NCBI GenBank assembly: GCA_003260075.1
Contig: QLIY01000757.1
Span: 1-64,000, forward strand
Origin: Phallusia mammillata
Taxonomy: Eukaryota > Chordata > Ascidiacea > Phlebobranchia > Ascidiidae
Direction: 5' to 3'
DNA: 64,000 bases
The translations under genes and the position numbers were made by a program. Positions 1 to 9,800 of the stretch are shown in pieces; position 1 is the stretch's first letter, and each line of letters opens with the position of its first letter. Below the pieces are notes generated by a model. The model was not told the DNA's origin. It did not search any database and worked only from the letters and a program-made list of their open reading frames with translations.

Positions 1-163
1 ACTCATTCTGTGTTGTTTCATACAATCAATTGAAATACAGAAACCTCACGATCGACCCAGTTTTGCCAGGGTGCCGCAAACTATTTATCTCTTTGATAGG
101 GTGCCGCAAACTATTTATCTCTTTAATAGGGTGCCACAAGGTCAAAAAGGTTGGGAACCACTG
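1..163. mobile_element. 3' end of a hAT-type element, with internal tandem repeats
   Basis: The segment ends in AGGTTGGGAACCACTG, a typical hAT terminal repeat. About three copies of a 32-bp unit beginning AGGGTGCCGCAAACT lie before it (about 68-140). The other end lies outside the window, so no target duplication can be checked. Confidence 0.55.
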
Positions 164-719
164 AACTACATCATAGTACGGATAGGTATGACGTAGTTAT
201 GACGTTGGGTCATGAAAGTATACCAGACCCTGAACTACCTCTTGTGTATCCGTGCCAATTACGGCACACACCGATAGTCTTGCAAATTGTTTAAACTTAC
301 TGCTACCAACTCTGGTGAAGGTGTTATAAAACAGCCTGCGAAGTGCAGATCCAAGTAAAGACGCAAGCTTTTTAACGCATTTTCAGTCAAATCCATAGGT
401 TGTACTGCTCACACACAAATATAATCTGTGCGCCATAGACACAAACTATTCTGCATTATGAAATCATTTCGTACAAATGTGTCTGTTGTTTGCGTCATCA
501 GAAACAGGATTGGTGTCACCGGCCAATTTTACAACGCCTGAGTAAACAGTTGAAACACGTAACTCTGCGAGGAAACCAACCACAGAATGCAAGAAAGATT
601 TACTTACGACTTCCTTAGCTATACAACACATTTCCCTCAACAAACATAACCCAAACAGCTTTGTTAAGCCATTTATTTACAGGATTTCTATCATCCAGTA
701 TCTAAGGAACAAATCGACA
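164..719. other. Gene-free stretch downstream of the first minus-strand gene
   Basis: I see no coding signal here. It contains the probable 3' end of the minus-strand gene ending at 720. Confidence 0.5.
672..677 (-). promoter_or_regulatory. Poly(A) signal AATAAA of the 720-2112 gene
   Basis: A canonical AATAAA on the minus strand lies about 45 bases past the stop codon at 720-722. It supports a real last exon there. Confidence 0.6.
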
Positions 720-2112
720 CTAGCCTAAACATTCCTCCATTCGCGATTGTGGCAATTTAGCCGGTTCGAACTGTTTGTTTAGCAACCCTGTCAAGCTGCT
801 GCTCATAAAGTAAAGAGAGATCTTTGCGAATAGATAGCGTATCCTAGCTCGGTGACAGCGCTGCCCGCGGCCGCGAATTTTTTCCCTAAAGTTGTCTGGA
901 AGTTTTGGTTTCTCGGTGCGTGCAACTTGAGTTGAGTTTGCCGCTTCCGTAACTGTCTATAGTAGTTAGAACAAGTCTCGTTAATTGTATTGCAGCGGCA
1001 CACAACCAATAAGTTTAAGCTAATTTAAACCTACAGATGAGACATCATATGTAGCCTTACCATCAAATATTTTGGCAGCACATTAGTCTTCTATATTTAT
1101 CACAGTATGTGTTTTAGCAGGATGTTGGTTAATTGAGTTGTCGCATATGAAATGCAATTCCGGCGTATCGATGAGCATATGCCATCATATTATATATTAG
1201 CATACGCTTATTGCAGAGCAGTAGGCTACGTCAGCTAGCCGTGTCTAAAATATAAAACAGACAAACAAAATAAAACAGCATCACAGAAACTTCATGTTTT
1301 GCAAAACGCCGACTAGCTTGTAAACATATCTCACGTTTAAATAGCCATGACCAGTTTGTTTCGCTTGGTAAATTAAAATGTTACAACGAAAGTTAAAACA
1401 ATTGAAACGTCTGACCAACAAGTTGTTTAAGCTAGCCTACACAAAGTTTCAATATCAAGGAGGGCACAACTGTAAATCAGGATTTAACGTGTTGCAGCTA
1501 CACTCCATATACTTTGGGATGAGAACTTCGTTTTAAAATGCATCGGCGTATAATGATCATTTGGTGTAAATTTGTTAACCCGTCAGCGAATGGGTTTCAG
1601 ATCGACAGAAACTGTAAGCTGTAGCCTATAGGCCTACCAGCTCGTTGCCCAAGAGTTTTTTTGCTGTAGTTTTTGGAATGTGTTGTACGTTTTACCCTTT
1701 GTTCAAAATGCCGGATTTTAACAATTTACAGTCGAGCCGATTTTTTTGTGTTGTGTTTGTATCAGCAGTTTTGCAAAAAAATATACAAAAACTTGTCGTG
1801 CTATAGAGTGGATAGTAGGTGTGCAGACGTGGTAAAGCCATTAGCCATGCCCAGCAATGGTACCAATTTACCAAAATGTCTGCGTATGATTCACAGATCG
1901 GATCGATATTTTCTGTGTCGGAATCAAATACTCGCGTCTGTTCAGCTATTTGACGAGTTGAAACCAAAACATCAACAAAAAATCGACTCTGAAAAGATAC
2001 TGTCGCCTCTGCTGCTCCCATTTGTTGATGCCCTAAGCTCGTGCTAACTCCAAGTGTCTTTAAACCTTTTGGAAGTTCTGTTAAGCTGGTGTCACATAGT
2101 GATGCCCCCTGA
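720..2112 (-). CDS. Unrecognised protein, C-terminal two exons
   Basis: Two exons fit together on the minus strand. The upstream exon (2112-1872) follows an acceptor CCCCGTAG and ends ATTTTG before a GTAAAT donor in phase 0. The last exon (956-720) follows ACTATAG, starts in phase 0 and stays open for 78 codons to a TAG. An AATAAA follows closely. The predicted tail is basic (FREKIRGRGQRCHRARIRYL) and ends MEECLG. The frame of the upstream exon stays open across its acceptor to about 2171, so that exon may be longer. The N-terminal exons and start codon were not found. I recognise no domain. The phase match and the poly(A) signal are what I see; that this is one gene is inference. Confidence 0.5.
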
Positions 2113-3470
2113 CTACGGGGTGTGGCAAGCGTAGTAAGCCCGAAAGCTAAATACTTTTTGTATTGTAGCAAAAGTTCCGTTTAAAAATGACGACGCAGTG
2201 TTAAGAGGAGAAATCTGATTTGGCTGTCTGTTTTAATAGCACGATAATTGAAAATTCTGTTGCAAAAAATGTGGTATTTTCCTTCTAACAAATAGCCACG
2301 ACTTTTAATGGGCAATCCAGCCCTGTGTTACCGAAGATTTGCCAAATGTGTTGGTGGATCGCTGGTTTTAACGAAATTTTATGTCAGAGAAACCTGATTA
2401 GTTTCGACTTTTCACGATTACCATGTTTTGTCGGTTGACTTTGTACATTTTGACACACTCTGTAACTAACTCCCCAACTGAAAAATAAATGTTTGCATTG
2501 AAAAAAAATATGTTTGCCCCAAAACTGTTGAATTGTAAGTGTTTGCTTTGAAAAATTTACGTCTACAAAAAATGTTAAATTGTACTTATAGGTCACCGAA
2601 TAAAGGACTTCGGAACCACAACAAACCCCCAGCCCAAAAATTTTGACTGGAAATTGGGTTTGAATCAGTGTCAATTGTTCGTGGTTCCAAATCCGCACAC
2701 TGGTGATCGATGATCTTGATCGCCCTTTCGTTTCTTCTTTATTTATTTTATTAGTATTATTACGCTTACGCGTTCCTTCGTGATTTGAGATAAAAGTGGA
2801 CCTTGTTTTGTTTTCTTTGCGTCATTTAGAAATAGTAAGTTAAATCTTTATAGACTTGGCAGTGTTCGGTTCTTCCTGGTAAGTAATAACTTTAAAGTGC
2901 AGTTTTCGATAAGTTCTGCTTTTTCGCTTTGTCGGGAGAAAATAAGGTGTTACAATTGTCACCATTTTTTTGGTTTTCCTTTTTTTACCCACATAAACTG
3001 GTAAAATGGTTCATCTCCTGGCGTTGTTTTTGAGGAAAACCAAGCTGTCGATAAACTTCAGAAATTGATGATCTCAAAATTAAAAAAATAAGATTAAGAA
3101 CCAATGTTACAAATACCCTAAAGTTATATGTTTAGGTTTGATTTAATGCAGGGTAAGCCGACTAGGTTTAAGTTGAATTTTGGCTATAGGGTTTGCCATT
3201 TAGGACCAGAAATGAGATTTAAAATTTTTGTAATAAATCATGTAAATCATTCCAAGCTAGAAATAAAGCTGTCAACATTATCACCCTTTCAGTATTTAGA
3301 ATGTAACCATGACACTTTAACAATACATTTATTAAATGAATTTGTTTTTGAAATTATTAAACTGACATGTATATGGACTGTATGAGAAAAAAAAAAAAGT
3401 AAAATAGCATGGCATGTTTGTTATGTTGCAGATTTGTTGTATCTTAAATCTGTTGTAAATAATACTTGCA
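2113..3470. other. Intergenic region upstream of ZNF207
   Basis: AT-rich DNA. Open frames at 2384-2698 (-) and 3128-3385 (+) have low-complexity, AT-driven composition and no usable splice partners. An acceptor at 3430-3431 (TGTTGCAG) lies 39 bases before the ZNF207 start, so a 5'-UTR intron or a spliced-leader site ends here. Confidence 0.5.
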
Positions 3471-5196
3471 ATGGGGCGAAAGAAAAAGAGGCCTATTAAG
3501 CCATGGTGCTGGTACTGCAATCGGGTGTTTGATGATGAAAAAATTCTTATTCAGCACCAGAAAGCCAAGCATTTCAAATGTCATGTTTGTCACAAGAAAC
3601 TGTTTACTGGTCCAGGACTGGCAATTCATTGCATGCAGGTAAGTTTGAATGAAAGTGTTTGTATTACAGTAACTAACCACTGACCAGTGAAACATGTCAT
3701 CAACAAGAAGGCATGTGTCCATTTGCTGAAGATTGCTCTCTTATCAACGAACCAGTAAGCTTCGTAGTCTAAGAACGACTGTTTTTTATGTGTGTATACA
3801 TTTGTCTGTGATTTAATGCAAATCCCTTAATTTGAGTGGTGTGTTGTGACCTAAAAAAGTATGCTGTTTCCTTTGTTGAGGTAAAGACATACAGGAACTT
3901 TTAAAGTAAGTTAAATGTCATATAATGGTAAGTGTCCTTGAGCCAAATACCACATTTGTATATCATTGTAATTGATTAATAGAAATAGTTTTATCTTTCT
4001 CACAACCCCTTTCTGGTGGATACCTGAAGAAGGAAAATCTGTAAGTGAAAGTTATAGTTTTACGCTTTGTGATTTTACCTCCTTAGTAGTGTACTTAAAA
4101 GAGTGTCATGATGTTGCCATTTATACCTTGTTTCTTTATTAACGCTTTTGAGACATATACTTCCGCACCACTATAATTGCTAAGGTTTGGCTGTTTTATA
4201 TATATTACTACGTAATATTATTCTTTTTCTGTTGCATTGGCTATTTCTAATGTCAGGTAGGTAGACAAGCCAAAGCAACACCGTAGTTATCATATCAGCA
4301 CAAATTACGTTACCTTTTTTCTTTAGGTTCACAAAGAAACCATTACTGCTGTCCCAAACTCTGTGCAAGGACGGACCAATGTTGAAATAGAAATCTATGG
4401 CATGGAGGGTATTCCACAAAAAGACCAAGAAGAGCATGCTAAAAAAGTAAGAGATCAGGGTGGGCCAAAAGGCAAAAGACAACGGACAGATGACAGTGAC
4501 GACAGCGATGATAGTGATGATGATACAACACAATTTGGAATGCCAGGCCAAATGCCTTTCCCAGGCATGATGCCTCCTATGGGCATGCCAGGCATGATGG
4601 GCCCAATGGGAGGTATGATGGGTCCTATGGGCGGACCTATGGGGCCAATGGGCATGCATGGTCCAAATAGGTGGCCAATGCCCAACCAAAGAATGATGGG
4701 GCCAATGGGTATGATGGGTGGTCCAATGGGACCATTCCCTCCTCAAATGGGTCCTGGTGGACCGATGGGCCCTGGTGGTCCAGGAATGATGCAAGGTAAC
4801 ATGCAGAACCCTGGTATGATGCAAGGGCAGCAGGGCATGCCTTACAACTCCGGCGAAAACGCGCCTGGAAGTTCAGGAAACAACCAAAATCAACAAGACG
4901 GTGATAATCAACCCGAGCAAAATAACCAGCCTCCGCCAATGCCTAAACCTCTATTTCCCGCTGCATCCAACATTCAACAAAAGTCTGACAGCAACAGTGG
5001 TGCAGGCGACTCCAATAAGTCGTCTGTGTCTGGCTCCAAATCTCTGTCGTCCAACAGTAACCTAATGCATCCCGATGACGAAGACGTTTCCTTGGAGGAG
5101 ATCCGCAGCAAAATGGATCAATACCGCGGACCGCCAAAGAAAATGATGCCACCGCCTATGCCTAGTACCTACCAAAGTCGTGGGAGTGTTTATTAA
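3471..5196 (+). CDS. ZNF207: BUB3-interacting zinc finger protein ZNF207/BuGZ
   Basis: Two coding exons, 3471-3638 and 4327-5196, joined in phase 0 (CATGCAG|gtaagt and tttctttag|GTTCAC), give 345 residues. Residues 1-60 begin [20 protein letters not shown] and hold two zinc fingers, CWYC...H..H and CHVC...H...H, almost unchanged from vertebrate BuGZ. An acidic Asp/Ser stretch near residues 112-122 is followed by a long Met/Pro/Gly-rich disordered region. Near residues 303-318 is the GLEBS motif [16 protein letters not shown], the Bub3-binding element. In the family, BuGZ binds Bub3 and microtubules, loads Bub3 at kinetochores and also acts in splicing. The protein is shorter than vertebrate forms because the Pro-rich middle is shorter. 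An AATAAA at 5447-5452 fits the 3' end. The start is the only ATG giving the conserved N-terminus. Confidence 0.95.
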
Positions 5197-5446
5197 CTGA
5201 AGTAATTATCCTCTGACCCATATGTAAATACGACTCAACCTGATCGTCCTATATCTGGGGCACAGCAATGTTGCGCCACTGCCATTCAAAATCAAGTATA
5301 AATTTGTTTCCTAAAACCAGAATCTCAATTGGTTTTCGTTGGAACTCAGTCGTCTACTGAAAAACATTGATCGTTTGCACCGGCGGAGTTGTAAAAAAAT
5401 CTCGTTTCTTACTGTATGATTAGACACCGTGTTGTTGCTGTGATGA

Positions 5447-5452
5447 AATAAA
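5447..5452 (+). promoter_or_regulatory. Poly(A) signal AATAAA of ZNF207
   Basis: It lies 250 bases after the ZNF207 stop codon on the same strand. Confidence 0.65.
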
Positions 5453-6233
5453 TACTGAGAAAGATTACTGAAAACATTGTACGTCTATTAGCTTGAGTTG
5501 AGTATACGCGATATACTAAATAGAGCGACAGACGATCAGCGTCCGTGCAATTTTTTATTTTGCAGAAATATTAATTTCTCCAATTTAAAAATCATTATCA
5601 TTTTTCTGTCTTGTATATTTGAAAAGTGAAGACAGATCCGTTGGTCACCACCCTGTTATACAGGCTGGTTCCTGTAGTCTGTTCTAAAATTACACTTACA
5701 GCTAGAGCTATGTTTGAAATTGTTAAAGCAGTTTTTTTTCTGTGTTACCTGTAGCCTACACATAAAATGCTCCTCACACAAAATTAAATTTAGTTTATTT
5801 CGCTTAGTGGCTTGTTTGCGGGATATTAACTTTCCTAATAACATACGCATGAAAATTGTGATACTAATTCCGCATTTAACACGGATCTCGTTAGCACGCT
5901 ACATATATAAGTTTTACTGGGTGCAAATTTCATAAAAATAGCTTGGCTTGGCAAATGATCAGGTTGTAATAGATGCTGGGTGATAATAAGGCCAATATCA
6001 GATGTACGTTTCGATTTATATACAAAATCTCGTGAAAGGTAGATCTACAATTCTAATAATTTGTATATTTTATCACAACATTCGCTGAGGCAAGATATAG
6101 ATAAGTAACATTTCAAAAACTCCCATCTTGACCCTAGAGTGGAGGCGGTTTGATGTGTTGTTCAGATTTCTTTTAGTAGGCTGTAGTTAGCTTACATCAA
6201 ATATACAGGTACTAATAGTTTCACATGCAGTTG
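5453..6233. other. Intergenic region between ZNF207 and the minus-strand gene
   Basis: I see nothing beyond AT-rich unique sequence. Short open frames at 5656-5935 overlap on both strands and look like chance. Confidence 0.5.
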
Positions 6234-6326
6234 TCAATCTCTCTTCTTGATTCCAAAACTGGTTAGTTTATTTCGCTCGTCTTTCTTTTCCAGAAGCTTA
6301 GACTCACGTCCAAGTTCTTCAGAAAT
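6234..6326 (-). other. Possible alternative last exon of the two-TM protein gene
   Basis: On the minus strand an acceptor (ATCTTTCTAG) opens a frame reading ISEELGRESKLLEKKDERNK and ending IKKRD then TGA, 30 codons. The composition is charged and coding-like. It could be joined in phase 0 to a weak GTTAAA donor inside the last exon of the 6877-12563 gene, replacing the last five residues. The donor is poor, so this is only a suggestion. Confidence 0.25.
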
Positions 6327-6876
6327 CTAGAAAGATAAAACAGTAATTTTTTTCCATTTTACTCTGCAGAAACACACTTGTAAAGCAGGCCTAAAATGAG
6401 AGTGGAAATTGAAAACAATAAAAACGCAATAAAATGATTTGTTTAATCGTCGTTAAAAATTCTGCAGATTCGCCCGGAACCAGAGCTGTCAGTCAAACTA
6501 GACTTTACGCGTCGTATTCGGGTAAAAAATATGTGCAAGGATTTTGAAAATCGGTCAGTTTCATGCTTGAGTTCCCACTCTCCCGCAGCGGCCTTCTAAT
6601 TTGCCGTTTCTTTTCATAAGTTTGCGCTTAAATTCGGGATTGTAGCCTACTCGCTTGGTCTTAAGCCCGCTTACATGTAAGCATCTGCTGGTCTTTACTG
6701 TTATTGTCCTTCTTCTTTTTGGCTGAGCCGTTTAAAGTTTTTTTCAAAAAAGGTTACACCAGGAAGCATTTTTTTTCTTGAAATATTACTTAACTATGTG
6801 TATCCAATACTATAAAACACCAAGCCAACATCCTGCGTGTAGCCCATGTATTTATAGGCTACCTGCAGAAAACAAA

Positions 6877-9800
6877 TCACGTTTCTTCTTTAACATCATG
6901 TGAGCGTAATTCGGATTGACGTGACTTTCGTTTCGTCCACTCTTCGATACGCTGCATTTTCCGTTTTTTTGTTGTCAGGAAGGAGTCATGTGATAAAGTT
7001 CTTCGCGCCTCCTTTAACGTTACATGTTTGGTTTCTTTCGGCGATTTATCGACAGTCTCACTGAGCTCTTCTTGGCTACAAGAGAATATACGTTAAACCA
7101 GCGGTTCTCTAACTAACTTTAACCCCCCCCCCTGGCCCGCAGCTGTTGTTTCAAAATGTTTTGCGTATGGCCCGCCATATTTTGAATTAAGATTTTCAGT
7201 TGTGGCAACTTGCGACATCACGCAAAAGCTTTTACTTACAACTTTATTTACCGGTAAATACATGTTAATGACGCAACAAAATCCCAAAACTTCCTCTAAT
7301 GCCGTAAATTTTGTGTTATAATTGTCCGGTTATAAACTCTGCAAAAAACGTTGGCCCGCGGGCGTCTTCACCTGATAGAAATTGGCCCCCATTAAAAAAA
7401 GTTTGGACACCCCTGGTTTAGGTCATTGCAGTNATTTATTGTAGTAATTCACGTTTTGGAGTCATTAAAAAACACACACATATATATATATACAAAGTGA
7501 CTCACCAATAATCGTCAACACGACAATAAACGGCTTTTCTAATAAAACCGACGCAGCACCTTGCTCCACGGAAGTCAGCAACGAAAAGGACTAAATCACG
7601 TTGCGTTATCACACAAAACTGGCAGTCGATTATTACGTCACACAACCCAATAGATTACAACACAAGCTGTGCTGAGGAAAAGCGGGAATCAATAGAAATC
7701 GGCAATTACCGGTAAATAAGATGCAACATAAGGTGTAGTTGGCACTTTATTAATACAATACAACAAATGACCTTGAAAATGAGTTGAAAATGAGCGTTTA
7801 AGAAAAGATTTTATTCCCGAGGTTGTTTTACGAACAAAATAATCAGCCGTGTATACTGTTATTGCTGCAGCGGTTGATAAAGGTTCTTTTGACGGGAACC
7901 AATTGAAAGTTTGGCGACATGCGTATCTAATATTTTGCATAAGCACAGGGACAAGGTAAATTTTTATGTCATAAAATTAAATTGGTTTCAAAATATGTAA
8001 ACATAAATATTAAAAAGGTTGAAATCAGCTGCATAATATTGTTGATAGCCAATGGTGTGATCGATATCGAGGTTTTGTACTTTGTAACGGCTATTATTCT
8101 TGTTCTTAATGAAACACCAAGCGAAACATCCCCCCCCCCTTCGAGCACTCGCGGTCCAAGCTAAATATATTTATAAAACTGAAAATATATTGGCAATATA
8201 AAACTGTTGAGTTACCAACTGAAAGTTATTTTGTTCCTTTCGAATTCCATAACAAATATTCCCACAACAACATGCAGAATGAATTGTAATTTAGGCTAGT
8301 TTCATAAGGTCACTGCGTGTGGAAACGTTTCAAGGGAAATTTATAATTTATACGTCACAAAGAAGACTAAAACAATATAAATATATATATAGTGCGCGAA
8401 CAATTGCCTCAGTTTGTTACTTGAAATGAAGCAATGGATCACCCCCCCCCCCAATCACCACTCATCATTTAGATTTTTCGTCAAATCATTTGGGAAAAAA
8501 AATTCCTTTTACAGTTTGCATTGCTGGATTAAATATAGTGCGCGAACAATTGCCTCAGTTTGTTACTTAAAAATGAAGCAGTGGATCACTTCTTGTCACT
8601 GAAAACTCATTTGTGTGACTAATTTTTACTTATACACTCGCAAGATCTGATATTACATAAGATTGTAGAAATACTACAAGCTCCTCGCGGTCTCTCTGAA
8701 ATCGTGTAAAAGGACCCCAAAGGGACCGCGGACCCCAGTTTAAGAACCGCTGCGTTAAACAAACGAATTTTAGTTTCGGCAAAATGGGATGGGGAGGGGG
8801 GTAATAAAGCAAGTAGTAAAACCCAAGAATGATCTTTAACTTGCATGTAGGCTATTTGCCTACCCAAAATATTTGGCAACTTATCTAGAACTATAATATA
8901 AACAAAGCGTTTACAGTAATGAATACATGTTGCAGCAAACAATACCTTTCACTCGAAAGAGATGCCTCCTCGGTTGAAGTTGTATCATCCCGGTCTTGTC
9001 CTTTTGCTTTCCAACTTTTATTGCGGGACTTCCTTCGCTTCTTTGTGGTCAAAATAGAGTCACGTGACAATACGGCTGCGCTCACGTGACGCGACAAGTC
9101 ATCGTCTGGTGCTGAGACACTGGGGTCAGTGAACGCTGCATTGTCAATTTCGTAAGTGTGACGTGAATCGTTGTTGCTCTTTATTTTGTTGTTCGTATGT
9201 GTGACGTCACGCGCTACGTCATGCTCTATGTCAGCAATGTTAATTTGATCACTGTGGGGCGCTATAAACGATGTTTCTTGCTGATCGGGCGGGTGTTTTG
9301 TGTCTGCAACATAACATTTGTTTATTAATCAATTGTCACATTCGCGTAAGACAGGGGTCACCAAACTACGGCCCGCGGGCCGGATCCGGACCGCGAGGTC
9401 ATTCCATCCGGCCCGCGTCCACATTTTTGGTTTACCAAATCGTATTGATAACTTTGTAACATTCAAAAATACTCTACTTCTCACGAAATTTTTCCTGTCG
9501 CGATATGTAGAATAATACTACCTAGTTTCATGGGATTACAACGCCCAGGATTGAACCATAGCCTACGTCACAGACAAGACTACAAGTGTCAATTGTGCGC
9601 AAACAATTGCCTTCGTTTGTTACTTGTGACGTAATATAAAAATATTGCTCGTAAGATGAGAGGACCTATACAATTTGACAGTCGCATCACCAGATTTTAA
9701 ATTGGATTGTAGAAAGACCATATGCGCACCTAGAAAAATCGCCTCGCGGGCTAAGTTTGGAAAGACGACTGGGACATGTAAACTATATGCGGCCCGCGCC

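Larger units (their letters stand above)
7099..8752. mobile_element. hAT-type element, 1.65 kb, with 8-bp target duplication
   Basis: The ends are CAGCGGTTCTCTAACT and AGTTTAAGAACCGCTG, near-inverted copies. CGTTAAAC flanks both sides (7091-7098 and 8753-8760). It sits in the last intron of the two-TM gene. A second hAT-like end (GTTTGGACACCCCTGG, near 7410) lies inside, so it is composite. Three C-runs and a single N show that its middle is badly assembled. I see no intact transposase. Confidence 0.7.

Noticed and set aside
68-140. CRISPR-like regular repeats
   Set aside because: Three head-to-tail copies of a 32-bp unit inside a transposon in an animal genome; no spacers.
4180-4939. His/Trp-rich and Ile/Pro/Gly-rich minus-strand frames
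   Set aside because: Shadows of the Met/Pro/Gly-rich ZNF207 exon on the other strand.
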